The notes beneath the pieces were generated by a model. That model was given only the letters and a program-made list of their open reading frames with translations, had not been told where the DNA came from and did no database searches. Of a DNA stretch of 64,000 nucleotides, positions 35,970 to 47,500 are shown piece after piece. How positions within the stretch are numbered: position 1 is the first letter of the stretch; every line of letters begins with the position of its first letter. Made by a program: the position numbers and the translations under genes. Source of the stretch: Epiperipatus broadwayi (lineage: Eukaryota; Onychophora; Udeonychophora; Euonychophora; Peripatidae); the NCBI GenBank assembly GCA_028023455.1, contig JAQFVV010006246.1, positions 4,021,501-4,085,500 on the forward strand, read 5' to 3'.

Positions 35970-36259
35970 ATTTTTAATTACATAGAAAATTTAGTGACTA
36001 TTGTTCATTTAATCAGTCTGGAATCTGATCTCCAGAAATTGTTTATGTACTGTACAAAATTTGTTTTCATTTAAGTATAAACTTTTAATAAATAAAAGAA
36101 AAATAAGCTATAATTAGTTTAACTTAATCCCAAAGATTTGTTACTTCTTTTAATTAAACTTTTTTTTTTCAAACAATTAAATATTGAAATATAATTTTTA
36201 TTTTATTTACAAAACCGTGTAACACATATATATACACACACTTATGTTCAGTGTATATA

Positions 36260-36930
36260 TACTTACAATATATATTGTAATGCTAAGGGGATATACAGGG
36301 TCATACCTGGGGTGATGGTCATCAGTACATGAACATCAGCTGCCCTTAATTGGTTAGGCATTTGTAGCTCTACAGGAAATTGGCATTTAAACCCTGAGGG
36401 ATCTGAGGAATTGTATTTTTATCCTCAAGTTAAAAGATAAATAAAATTTAATCTCTAAAAGGATGAGCATAATAGATCACCATCACTACCCAAAATTATA
36501 AGGAATACTCAAAAGAAATAACCATTCATCATCATGGATGATTAGAAATCAAAAATAAATCAACAGTCAATCTTGTGACTGGATTTGAAATGGGTCTTCT
36601 GTAGACCAAGCCAACAATTCAGCCCTTGTCAGCTTGTGGCAGATTATTGAAACCATTGATGCACCACTTAAGTACTAATCCATCAGAATACATAATGAGA
36701 AAAATCTAAATAATGCTGGGATATTAAAACATGCTGAACATCATTAATGCTCTGCCACTTAATACTATTAATGTATTGGCCAACTATAAACTTAATTTCC
36801 AATAGAGACCAAACTAAATAAAATATAGTTCATAGATATTGAAGATTATTCTCTTTGCACCAAGACAGGAATCATCATTATTATCTGAATGCCATACACT
36901 AAATATAAATCCCCTGTCTTATATAGCTGT
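36260..36930 (-). repeat. SINE-like dispersed repeat, copy A
   Basis: Read on the minus strand it matches the + copy at 61860-62440 over several hundred bp. Shared landmarks in order are AGTGGC(A/C)(A/G)AGCATT, CAGCATGTTTTAATATCCCA, a GCTGAATTGTTGGCTTGGTC block, TTTCAAATCCAGTCACAAGA and GATTTATTT with CATGATGATGAATGG. The end is CATTACAATATATATT. The GGCTNAATNGTTGG and (G/T)TCAAATCC strings resemble RNA polymerase III boxes A and B at tRNA-like spacing, which suggests a tRNA-derived SINE or a LINE tail with an (AT)n end. Confidence 0.6.
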
Positions 36931-37149
36931 TATGCACAAATTGGGTGATATATTTGTCTTCTGATGATTATTGTTTCCAATAACAAAACAGCTTTTAAAG
37001 GTGATTTAGACACTTCAGTAAAATGAACAGCATTTAGCATGTATTGATACCATTTTTATATATAAAGTAGTGAGTAATCTAAGTAAATGTTACAGGAAAC
37101 TACAAATAATCTCCAGAAAAAATAGTACCTTTTTAGCTAGATTATTATT

Positions 37150-38153
37150 GGGTATATGAGCACAGACTTTCACACCACCCACCTCTCTCCACTCTATCTA
37201 ATAACACTGATACACCTAAACACATATATGCTGAAAAGATAAATAATCACCAATATACGTATTTCATGCTAAACCAGCAATCATCAGTTGGTCCAGACTA
37301 TCATCTTTACACACATATATAGTATAAGTGCTCAGATATATATTAAGATAGACTATCCTCATAGTTTAACGGACAGGCTTCAATCCACTCCACACTCCAA
37401 CTCTTCAACCGTCCATCCAATTGAAAATCTGATGATGGAATGCTCTTATACTATATATGTGTGTAAAGATGATAGTCTGGACCAACTGATGATTGCTGGT
37501 TTAGCATGAAATACGTATATTGGTGATTATTTATCTTTTCAGCATATATGTGTTTAGGTGTATCAGTGTTATTAGATAGAGTGGAGAGAGGTGGGTGGTG
37601 TGAAAGTCTGTGCTCATATACCCTATATTACATATATATAGCCACAGGTATATAACAAGCCTGTGTTTCAGTTATTACATTATAGAGATGTCTGCCCATC
37701 CTTGCATATGTATTAAATGGATTATGTCCTGTACATGTGGGGTTCAGATTGACCTTAGGTCAACATGGGTGTGACAATAATCTCAGCTTCAGGGTGGCCT
37801 TTGAGCATTCCATCATCAGATTTTCAATTGGATGGACGGTTGAAGAGTTGGAGTGTGGAGTGGATTGAAGCCTGTCTGCTAAACTATGAGAATAGTCTAT
37901 CTTAATATATATCTGAGCACTTATACTATATATGTGTGTAAAGATGATAGTCTGGACCAACTGATGATTGCTGGTTTAGCATGAAATACGTATATTGGTG
38001 ATTATTTATCTTTTCAGCATATATGTGTTTAGGTGTATCAGTGTTATTAGATAGAGTGGAGAGAGGTGGTTGGTGTGAAAGTCTGTGCTCATATACCCTA
38101 TATTACATATATATAGCCACAGGTATATAACAAGCCTGTGTTTCAGTTACTAG
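37150..38153. repeat. Fold-back structure: perfect inverted repeat plus a third direct copy
   Basis: The left arm (37150-37444) is followed at once by a right arm (37445-37623). Positions 37152-37327 are complementary to the right arm with no mismatch seen over about 176 bp. A third copy at 37804-38100 is in the same orientation as the right arm, and also matches the complement of the full left arm. The right arm and third copy share a further 50 bp (to about 37675 and 38153). The palindrome lacks the central part in its right half, as expected of an inverted duplication with internal deletion. Open frames 37288-37509 and 37760-37960 encode the same phrase because of this duplication and are not genes. 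Confidence 0.88.
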
Positions 38154-38978
38154 ATTATTATTGTAATAGCATTATTCTGTGACAACAGTGCATGACAAAT
38201 CACTATCTGAAAGAGTGGAATATAGAACTCCTAAAACAATTCCAATTATATACTACAATCTTATGCTGAATATATAAAAAAAATAATGAACTACAATCAC
38301 AGTAGCATTCAAAGAGGGTTACCATGTAATAGCACTACACCTAATAGCACTACATACATCAAAGAGGCAAAGCCATTTATATTACTAGGACCACACACCA
38401 ACCATGCCAATTCTTAATACTTCTGGAAGAGAAGCAGTTCAAAAAATATATACTATAAAGATATGAAAAAGAGACCCAATAAATTACAGTAAAGATTTCT
38501 AAATACTAGCTCAATAGTCATTGGATGATCAGGATAGAAGCAGTGAAATCATTACAAAAGTAAGCAGTGACAAAATGTTTAAGGTATACAAAACACTTGT
38601 CAAATTACAATTTCAACTGTTAGATAAATATATCAATATTTGGTTTTCTGTTAGTAGGATTTGTGTGAGTTTAAGTGCAGAGTAATGTGGGGAACCCAGC
38701 TTAGTGAATTCATCTTAAATTTTTAAAACAAGAATTTTGCATTAAGCTATGAAATTTTATTACCAATAAATGAATTCACTCTCTACTGAGAAAACTTTTC
38801 TTTCAGAACCCAACCTAATAATTAATTGCTTTAAAATATTTAATTTTATTTGGTTGTATCTAACATGTATAATGCTATTCATGTAGGGTCTGATCATCTA
38901 TTCTTTTAATTTAAGTTAAATATTAAAGTATATTTGTGTGGAACTTTCATTGCTGTATATCTATATTAACTAACCAGC
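38154..38978. other. No recognised feature
   Basis: AT-rich with short diverged patches. TAATAGCACTACA(C/T) is repeated at about 38326-38355. No coding motif was found. Confidence 0.4.
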
Positions 38979-39309
38979 TGTTTATTTTTCATGCTTACTG
39001 CTATATACTCAGGAGTGTTATTGGCAATACCAGCTGAATATGCATTGATAAAAATTAATATAGTAAAACTTAACACGAAAACCCATAAGTTTATTAAGTC
39101 AAGACAAAACAAATAGATATTAGTAGAAAATGTAATATATTGACTAATCTTCTTAGCAATAAATCAAATCATTTTTATTTACAGATTTATTCTTCTCAAT
39201 GTGTGATTTAAGTTTCTTCACATTCACACCTAATATACATCATGAGTACTTGTGTGTGCTTCCTTTTCTCTTTCTCTACTCAGAACAGATAGATTTCTGC
39301 AGTTTTATA
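38979..39309 (-). repeat. Left LTR (3' LTR on the minus strand) of the Gypsy element
   Basis: Aligns with 43221-43540. It shares TGTTTATT at the start, GCTATATA(C/A)TCAGG, AACTGAATATGCATTG-type core (here AGCTGAATATGCATTG), ATATTGACTAAT, GTGTGATTTAAG(T/C)TTCTTCACAT and GATTTCTGCAGTTTT at the end. The two copies differ strongly with several indels, so the insertion is old. Confidence 0.75.
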
Positions 39310-39559
39310 CCACTTGTACATTGTTTTAATGAAAATTTAAATACATGGTTTGTATATGTAAATTTTTTAAACTGTTTATATTTTTGGAGAAACATTTGTT
39401 TCCTGTCTGACTATGATTACAATAAATATATCACCTTTATTTATTAAAACCAATAAAACATACATATATGAATGCATATACAGTGCTATAGTTGGTCATC
39501 AAGTACATTCCTCTCCTTACACTAGAAAATAATTTATTCAATCTCAATTATAATCTTTT

Positions 39560-40510
39560 AATCCCTGTGGTCTTCTATGATCTCTGCATGCCTTAGTGGT
39601 GGGGCAGGTATTTTTTCACCTTGTCTTGTTATTCTTTTTTCTTGTTCAGACTGTTCTGAACTTGGTAAATACATCACTAGTACTGTTGATTGATTATAAA
39701 ACTAGTTACTCAAAAGAGGTAAATCAGCCTCATCTATTTGCTTATTATTAGCATTTATTCATCTTGTACCTTTGATGATATATCAGTCAGTCATTTTTAC
39801 TTGAGTAATTGCTTTTCTAATGGAGATCTCATTCTTATATTTACTGGTTTTAGTGGCTCATTTTGATTACTTCTCAGATAATTGATATATCTTCTAAATT
39901 CATTAGCACTGGCCAGCTGTTTGAGTCTCAATTGTTTTAATAGAACTTTTAATACAACTCCAGACAGCTATTTTTTTAGAACATCATATCCACATGGTAT
40001 CTCCAACATTACATTTAATGCTGTCCAAATGGTTTTCTCTATTCATACTCCTACTCAGCGTTAGTACAGATGTGTACTAAACTTTCATCACATTAACATT
40101 TTCAGATGTCTTTTTAGTAAACATACCTCAATGTAAAATATTGGTAGAACATGGTAAAACTAACTAATAAAACTTTAATGATGTACTCCACAACAGTGCT
40201 TTTAAACATTTTGTATTCAGTCCATTTGAATACAAGTCATTCACACAAAAGAATATACCTGTTAGAATAGTCCAACATGATCCATGTTTAGCCTCTGCCA
40301 AGGTGAAATGGCTCGTGGTCAAAATTCCAGCTTTTTCAAAGGTAAATTGACTGTGGATTGACATTCTCTATACTGCTTAACCACTTATTCAATCTCACAG
40401 GTCATGCTGGGCCAATACACACATGATCATGCTAATTCCTTCATTATCATGATTTTCTGATGCCCTTTATGTAATATCTCTAACACTTGCTTCATGCCTT
40501 CAGTCAGAAT
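39560..40510 (-). pseudogene. Gypsy integrase remnant
   Basis: On the minus strand GMKQVLEILHKGHQKIMIMK, a stop, then SCVYWPSMTCEIE (about 40390-40500) is the H2C2 zinc-binding region (family: VLxxLHxGHxGIxRMKxxARxxVWWPxM). It is followed by SPWQRLNMDHVGLF at about 40260-40310 (PWxRxHIDYAGPF, first catalytic Asp) and broken core. The DNG motif was not found, so part of the core is probably deleted. NVGDTMWI (near 40010) is the SH3-like C-terminal start (xxGDxVWxR). The frame 39560-39660 ends the protein with SEQSEQEKRITRQGEKIPAP. Many stops interrupt. Confidence 0.75.
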
Positions 40511-40949
40511 ACATACTGTCATTACAATATAACCATTGCACATTGATATGTGATCATGTTCATTGCATATAGGTTCTATAAGATAGCTAGGTCAATATCT
40601 TGACTATTCTATTTTTTAATCCATTTCATTAGTATATGATATCTGGATTCATCTTTAGTCTATATTAGTATTACAATGCTCATTAATGCATTCAATTCTA
40701 TTGAGTCTACATAGTTTATTTCTGTGAGCATAATTATGACTGAGCTTAAATACAAACAGTAATCTTGATGGTGTATCAGCATGCCTATTTCTCTGCCCAG
40801 CTTATAAATGAGTTTGAAGTTATTTGATGCCAAAATATAATCCAGAAGATCATTCTTGGATTTGCATCATTAGGTCTCTTCAGATTTCCCTAAATTCCTA
40901 ACAGAAGTTAAGGACCCACATAGATCTTGAACTCACATTTATAAATGAA

Positions 40950-42330
40950 TTGGTGAAATTTTTTCACAGTGAAGATGATTACTAATGCTTTCTTTTATAG
41001 TTGGTTATACTTTTTCTGCCACTGTTAATATTTTGGATGCATATGTGATTGAACAACAATGATGTGATATAACAGCCCTATGGCATACTCATAAGCATCT
41101 ATTGTAACTATGACTTCTTGATCATTGTGGTAATGAACAAAGAGTTGATTCAATGTTAATAACTCCTTAAGCTTCTTAAATGCTTCATGCTCTACTCTTC
41201 ATTTCTATCACTGTTTCATATTTAGTAATATAATGGTGTCACTACATATGGTTGTTTTTCAGGAAACTAAATAACCCCCAAAACCATTTTTTAGCCTTAA
41301 TGTTTTTTGGTATAACAGCATTCTCAGTAACTTTCATCTTGTCTGGGTTTTGGTATTTGCCTTTGTTGTTTATGATATGCCGAAACCTGATTTCAATGGT
41401 AGATAAAACACTTCAAAGCATTTAACCTTGCACCAAATTTTTCTAGTTTAGAGCAAACCTTATCCATGAATTTTGATAATTCACTCTCTATTTCAGCAAT
41501 TATTATGATATTGTCAATGTAAGAAATAACTCCTTTTATCTCCTGCAACAAACTAACCATTTTTAGCACACATGTGGTGCTATTGCTACTGCATATAGTA
41601 ATTTGTTGCACTTATATTATCTCAAACAGATGTTGATGTAAAAAAATTCAGCCATTCTGGTCACTGTGGCAATTTTAACCATGAATTTGAAATCAATTTT
41701 AGCAAAATATATAACTTTTTGTAGTAATGCTAATATTTCTTAAACACTGAGTACAGGATAAGCTCCTTAATTGAAGTATTTGTTCAGTGTTGAACAATTG
41801 CCACGTCGACAAATGCCACCATCTGGTTTTAATATTAAAATGACTGGTGTTGCCCATAATGACTTTTCAATACCAAAAAACACTTCTTTTGCCCAATTCT
41901 CCACTTTGGACTTTAAGACAATTGGAACTTTCCATAGTCTACATGCACTCACTGAGCATCTTTCAGTAACTGTGACTGACCTGACATAAATAACTGTGGA
42001 AATTTTTCTCAAATCTCAGACACTAACTGTCACTTTTTATTATATTGATCCAAATTCCTAAAGGCCTAAATCAATTTCTACCCAATATTGGGCTTAAATT
42101 TATTTTTGCTATGTAAAGACGTAGATGTTTAACTCTCAAATTATCTTTAACTGATACAATTTATATTACTATCCTGTTTTCATTTATTTTAGTCACTACC
42201 ACATCAGTATTCTCAAGGTTATATTTCTTTTACTATTCTCTATAATATTTGTTAAATCATTTTGTGTCATTAGAGACAATTCTGCTCCACTATTGATTTC
42301 CATCTTAATGTTTTGTTTAAAGATATGCCA
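40950..42330 (-). pseudogene. Gypsy protease, reverse transcriptase and RNase H remnants
   Basis: On the minus strand the protease reads MEINSGAELSLMTQNDLTNI (about 42250-42305), where the catalytic D-S/T-G has become NSG. RT follows: CRLWKVPIVLKSKVENWAKE and SLWATPVILILKPDGG in 41767-42012 (family: WATPIVPVLKPDG). Then IKGVISYIDNIIIIAEIESE and LEKFGARLNALKC in 41393-41611, where the YIDD catalytic box has become YIDN. RNase H follows with VHYHNDQEVIVTIDAYEYAI (about 41060-41140; family: LxCDASxxGVG, with VTID keeping the Asp). Loss of both catalytic sites plus stops makes it inactive. Confidence 0.82.
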
Positions 42331-42479
42331 TGTTTAACTTAATATGACTATTATTTACATCATTCATCTTTTTAATGCTAGTTTCTTTTCTGGTGATCTC
42401 TCCCCTTGATTTGTTTCCTTTTTGCTTAGACAAACACATAATAAATGTCTATTTTCCAGAAAACAATTTATTTATTTTT

Positions 42480-42960
42480 ATAGATTTATAGTTTTTCTTC
42501 AAATGGCCTTTCTCATCTCTGCAATAAGATACTAAGGACTTGACTATCTTCTGCTGTTTGAACTTTTACATTATTTACAGTAGGATTATATTTGTATCTG
42601 TACTATTCTGTAATTTTGATATTGCTTCACATTTTACTATCACATGTTTATACACTAGATCAGTTTCACTCGGCAGGACTTGCCTAAGCTTAGCATCATC
42701 CATTTCTCCATAATTGATCAAGCTACATGGCATCCAGCTCATCATTATAATTGGACTGTTAGCTAGTGTTAGTAATCCCATATCATATTCTTGAATTTTC
42801 TCATGTTTTGCCTGGCTTGTTTTTAAATCTAAAATATGCCACTTGTTTTGATTCCATAGGTTTAAATAAGTAGTTAACTTCTCTTTTAATTTCTGATAAG
42901 GCCTTTCTTCAGAAGCATTCAGCTTGCATTGGTGGCTACTTGCAGTTTCCCAGACATCTA
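42480..42960 (-). pseudogene. Gypsy gag remnant with degraded zinc knuckle
   Basis: On the minus strand YQKLKEKLTTYLNLWNQNKW (near 42895) and, in 42575-42781, MGLLTLANSPIIMMSWMPCS then MDDAKLRQVLPSETDLVYKH and AISKLQ. This matches the Gypsy capsid end (VxALRxLAxxCxF, then LNDxKLRQxLLSExDLTxxxAIxxCEAxE). A zinc knuckle follows near 42500-42530 as YCRDEKGHLKKNYK, with G-H kept and the outer Cys lost. The gag start near the right LTR (43000-43220) is not readable. Confidence 0.7.
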
Positions 42961-43220
42961 CATTAGCATTGCTACTTTATTTTGTCATTCACAATATTCT
43001 TGATGAGTATATATTTTTTATATGCTCCATGTAGATTTTACAACCTGCTGCATTGTTAATAGCAAATTCACTAATGACACTACTTTGAAGAGCCATTATT
43101 CTTCTATGTCTATTAGCTATGGCATTCTATTAATATACACACATTTTCGAATTACAGAGATGAACGAATCTGCTACACCTAGACAACTTTCTTTTCACGT
43201 TTATTCTGGCTTTCTTAAAA

Positions 43221-43540
43221 TGTTTATTGAGCCTGTCTGCTATATAATCAGGGAGTATTATTGACAATACTAACTGAATATGCATTGCTAAAAATTTAAT
43301 ATAATAAAACTCAGTACAAAAATGTAAACTTAACAACATGAGTTTTTAACTGGGGGCAAAATAAATAGGTATTAGTAAAAGTATTTAATACATTGACTAA
43401 TTTTTTTAGATATTTAATTTTCTTAAGTGTGATTTAAGCTTCTTCACATCTATGCCTAGTATACAGTGTGACTATTTGTGTGTGTTTCGTTTTCTGTTTG
43501 TGTACTCTTATGCAGAATGCACAGATTTCTGCAGTTTTGA
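43221..43540 (-). repeat. Right LTR (5' LTR on the minus strand) of the Gypsy element
   Basis: Aligns with 38979-39309 (shared landmarks given there). The boundary at 43221 is set by TGTTTATT, the boundary at about 43540 by loss of similarity after GCAGTTTTGA. No clear primer-binding site is left at about 43200-43220. Confidence 0.72.
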
Positions 43541-44019
43541 AGCTGTTTAGCTTTCACGTTATTAAAACAGAATATTGTAACTATTAAAATCAATTCCATT
43601 GTTGTCCGATAGGTGATGCTAATTTGCTGTAGGTACTTAAAAGACATCACACATAATAAAAGATGATAATTATTAGGTGAATTTTAAATTATGATTAAAA
43701 GTTTAAAAAAATAATATTTCTATTCAAACTTAACTATTAATAAAATAGAAAAATAAAATATTACACCCACATTATAAGGGATATAAATTTGGTAGTTAGC
43801 CTATTATTATTTCAGAATACTTAATGTATTACAATTGATAAAAAAAATTCAATTTGGCCATGAAAGAACAAAAAAATAGAATAGTATTAAGATAAAATAA
43901 TTATTTAAATAAAAAAGGTTCATTGAGTTCGATAATTATATGTGGTGAAAATGACAAATTATTATAGTACATTTACGAAACTGGAACAAAATGAAATAAT
44001 ACATTTTGAATATATATAT
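43541..44019. other. AT-rich DNA, no recognised feature
   Basis: The frame 43456-43650 overlaps the LTR edge and has no domain. Poly-A and TATA runs dominate. Confidence 0.4.
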
Positions 44020-44430
44020 TGTAACAGTATGGAAAATGGGGGGGGGGGTAATCAGAGAGAATCTGAAGTTACAGTATCCCATAAGGGTTTCTAATTGTAA
44101 CAGAATAAAAAATTAAGGTTGTATTATGAGATGGAAAACCATCATTTATCCCCACATAAACTAAATATAAAAGGAATGAGCATGTGAGAATAGCACAGAA
44201 CTAACTATAAGTTCACCAGCATTACAGAAAAGTAATAATCATATATCATCATGAATGATCAACAGTAAAAATAAATCAACAGTCAATCTATTTGAAAGTT
44301 GTTCATTATAAACCAGGCTAATTATTTAGTCACTGCAAAAACTTAGGGCAGTCCAAATAATAGTTATCTGGATGCACATACTGTGCTGGTCAAAATCATG
44401 TATTCATTCAACAAGACCAATAATCCAAGC
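44020..44430 (-). repeat. SINE-like dispersed repeat, copy B
   Basis: On the minus strand it shares with copies A and D the AGATTGACTGTTGATTTATT block, GATCATTCATGATGAT, CTCATTCCTTTTATAT and the GTTACAATATATATATTC tail end. The box B-like part is altered (TTTCAAATAGATTGAC). An 11-G run at 44039-44049 lies in the tail. Sequence up to about 44560 may also belong to it. Confidence 0.55.
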
Positions 44431-46169
44431 AAAAGCACCTTGAATCCAACCATGCACAAGATACATATGTCAGGACAAGGATAAATCCTAACCTATTTGC
44501 CTAAACTATTGCCTCTCTGACTAATGGATAATGTTTGTGATGACACTAGCAGTGCTTGGTTTTATTCCGTCCCAGCTGGAGTTCATGGTTCACATAGAGA
44601 CTCAAAATAATAAAAGGGTTTATATGAAAAATCAATGATTTAATGGATTCTGATGATTGCAGAACGGTACAGATATGATTTGATCGATTACTAATGGTTT
44701 GAACCGTAATAATGATAATTCTTTATGGCAACATTATAAAGAAGTGAATTTAAATCAAGGAAATATTTAAATAAATAGATTAATTAACCTTAGAGATTGC
44801 AAGTGATGACAAACTAAGCTTATTTAAAATAACAACATTGTAGGAATTTATTAAGGAATTTAGTACAAAATAAGTAGTCTTTGTTTATACAACTTGGTTA
44901 TTTTCTTTAATTCGTTTTGATGCGGCTTTGACAAACAATGTAAAAGTTTGTTAATTGGTCGGGCAAAAACCAATCAGCAATAAAATATTATTAGCCCTCT
45001 TTAAGATATTACAAATAAATCTGTTTTATATATATATTACAAGACATGAAAGATGTGCATTTAAAACATTATTACATTTAAAATCATTTGTATATAATAA
45101 GTGTGGGAAGCAAAATAGTTCTTAAATAAATAATTGACAATTATACAGTCAGATTTAATTAATTAACGAAATTGGTTTGTGAAGGATGTGCCATCATGTC
45201 AGACAACATTTCAGGTTTGCTAAATAAAAATATAAAATGATGAAGAAGGCAATATGCTATTATAGATTACAACAAAAATAAATGAGGTGGCTTTGCTAAA
45301 AGAAATTCCTGATATGTATAGGTAGATAAGAAAAATGTTGACCCTCTAGCCAAAGCATGAATAATAATAAAATATTTTTGATGTGCTGGTCTTCCCAAAC
45401 ACATATTAATGACAATGCCTAAAAATGGATCCCTTGGTATGAACTATGTCTACTTTGAGGGAGAGTAAAAGATTGGACTGGTCAGTTAAATTTCCGAAGG
45501 TCCTAAGAGGTTTGTAGCAAAGCAAGAACAGCAATAAATGAATGGTTGTAGCTATAAATACATAATGCCTTAGACATATATAGTAGATAATGTATCACTA
45601 ACAAAATTAATAACTTAATTTCTAATTAAACTATCTTCCTGCAATAATGGAAGGTCCCAGAAACCTTAGGCCTTTACTAAATGGATCATAATTTACAATA
45701 CAAAAGGATGGCAAGAATTAAAACTAAAATATAAATTGCTTTCCACACTTCCAAATATTTCATTTATTAATAAGTTATTAAATAGCTCATCGTTGAAGAT
45801 TGCAAAATAAATCAGTCTTTTAATTAACATAAACAAACTGGGTATTAAATGTAAAATTCACTTCTGGTGAATTTAAAACATATATCATAATAAATTGTAA
45901 ATCATAATTTTAATATTTTCTGACAAATAAAATATATGTATGAAATATATATACTGATAAAATTCTATGATAAATTTTACTTAATTGATTCACTAAAATT
46001 ATTTATTCTTTCAGAAATAATTACAGGGCTATTTTAAATTGGAGGTAATAGTAAGATACTTTTAAAATAATTTTAATCATTCAAATAAATTTATATATGA
46101 GGTACAAAACTAAATGAGCTTTCTATTAATTAATTTATGGAAGGGAAGTCTCTTGTAATGATTTTTAAG
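44431..46169. other. Mostly unrecognised, with a possible LINE C-terminal remnant
   Basis: At about 45370-45540 (+) broken frames give MPKNG, a WIPLYELC-type phrase and RVKDWTGQLNFRRS, loosely like the end of an RTE-type protein (HVxRMPxxRIPKxxLYGEL, then a basic Gly-rich part). At 44560-45050 a block with CCAATCAGCAATAAAAT and GGTCGGGC is a little less AT-biased and could be LTR or promoter-derived. Neither is firm. Confidence 0.3.
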
Positions 46170-46545
46170 TTAAAATTTTTTTTTAAAAAAATAATAAAAA
46201 AAAAAATTTTTTTTTAATTAATTTAATAAAAAAAATTTAAAAAAACAACCAAAAAACCAACACAAAAAAAAAAAAAAATAAAATTTAAAAATAATAAAAA
46301 AAAAAAAAAATTAAGGAATGGAAATTACCTCAACCCCACAAAAAAAAAAAAAAATCATTTCATTTTTCCTTTTCCCCAAACAGCCGTCTCTGGTAGATAT
46401 TAAGAAGGGGGAGGGAGGGGGGGGGGAGAAACACCCAAAAAAAAAAACCACCTTTTCTTTTCCCCCCCTTTTTTTTTCAGGAAGGAAGTAAATATAAAAT
46501 ATTTTTTTCTCAAAAAAAAAAAAAAAAAAATTATTTTATCATATT

Positions 46546-46583
<38 letters not shown>

Positions 46584-46700
46584 ATAAACAAAAAAAACCA
46601 CCCCCAATTACCACCCCCTACATTTTTTTTCTGAGTGTTGTGTGCGGGTGGGGAAAAAATTTAAAATTCTGCAAAAACACGCGCGGGGGGGATTTTTTAA
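46170..46700. other. Homopolymer-dominated block, probable assembly or consensus error
   Basis: This stretch is made of long runs of all four bases: many A9-A18 runs, T8-T29, G10 and C6-C8, with little between them. Elsewhere in the window G or C runs above five are almost absent. Real low-complexity DNA in an AT-rich genome would not be expected to expand G, C, A and T runs together, so base-calling or consensus failure is likely. The minus-strand frame 46697-46960 (Phe/Leu/Lys only) should not be taken as a gene. Confidence 0.65.
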
Positions 46701-47209
46701 AAAAAAAAAAACAACAACAACAACAAAAATAAAATTTTTAGCCAATTGAAAAAAAAAAATCTATTAAATAAAAGTTTAAATAAAAAAAACTCCAATTTTT
46801 TTTTAAAAAAATTTTTAAAATTTGTGAAAAAACTTTCAAACTGAAATTTGACATAAACTAAAAAAGAAATCTCCAAAATATTTCTTAAAATATTACATTG
46901 TTTAAAAAATTGATTCTCAAGTGTATATTGATTAAAAGATAAATATAAAATGTTACCCACTAATTAATTGAAGAAAATGAACTTTAATGAAGAATTTGAA
47001 ATATTTGTAACATTTTATAGATATCTAGGATTCAATTACATATAAATGCCAACTTAATAATATAAACATAGTATACATTTTTACAAATATAAAATAATAA
47101 ACTAATATAAAAAGGTTAGTTTTAATTATAAAATAAGATTAATGAAATATAAAAGATTATAATATTGATCAAAATATACTACCACTTATTATGAGATGGG
47201 TGTCAGTTA
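46701..47209. other. AT-rich DNA, no recognised feature
   Basis: A-rich and T-rich runs continue from the homopolymer block and fade out by about 46810. Nothing coding was recognised. Confidence 0.4.
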
Positions 47210-47500
47210 ATATATGATTGGGTTCAAACCCAGACTAGTGCTGATGACATTGGCACTAGGTGAAGCAGAAATATGTACTATATTTCCAGCTTCAATACTT
47301 AGATGCTTTTCCATCAAAATACAACAATAATTCAAATTATGCTGAGATACTATAACATTAATGTACCAACTATAAACTAAATTTCTAAAGTAGTAGTAAA
47401 TAAAATGAAATGTAGTGCATTGACTTAAGGATATCCATTTTATGCTAACCAGTGTCATTATCTGGATGTCTATAAGACTAAACATAAACCACTATTCCAT
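47210..47500 (-). repeat. SINE-like dispersed repeat, copy C
   Basis: On the minus strand it contains TTTAGTTTATAGTTGG(T/C), ACATTAAT, TCTCAGCATAATTTGAAT and CTGGGTTTGAACCCAATC. The last is a near-perfect box B/T-arm-like palindrome. The order matches copy A (minus strand of 36600-36930). The 3' tail is absent, so it is truncated. The minus-strand frame 47207-47485 lies wholly inside the repeat and is not a gene. Confidence 0.55.

Larger units (their letters stand above)
38979..43540 (-). mobile_element. Ty3/Gypsy LTR retrotransposon, complete layout but degenerate
   Basis: Two diverged direct repeats of about 330 and 320 bp flank remnants, in minus-strand order, of gag with zinc knuckle, aspartic protease, RT, RNase H and integrase. 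This is the Ty3/Gypsy order (integrase last). The total is about 4.6 kb, near the usual 4.5-6 kb. Motif wording resembles the K02A2.6-like Gypsy Pol group common in invertebrates. No env was seen. Every domain has stops or lost catalytic residues. No target duplication was fixed because the outer LTR ends are eroded. Confidence 0.85.

Noticed and set aside
37288-37960. Two open frames encoding a shared peptide on opposite strands
   Set aside because: The identity comes from the inverted duplication at 37150-38100, not from paralogous genes.
41771-41989. 72-residue + strand open frame
   Set aside because: Antisense shadow of the Gypsy RT fragment (WATPVILILKPDGG on the minus strand).
46697-46960. 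87-residue minus-strand frame rich in Phe, Leu and Lys
   Set aside because: It starts in the suspect homopolymer block and has no complexity.
47221-47240. T-arm-like GGGTTCAAACCC suggesting a tRNA gene
   Set aside because: No acceptor stem or anticodon arm could be built around it, and it is part of a dispersed repeat.
47207-47485. 92-residue minus-strand open frame
   Set aside because: It lies wholly inside SINE-like copy C and contains the box B-like string; chance opening.
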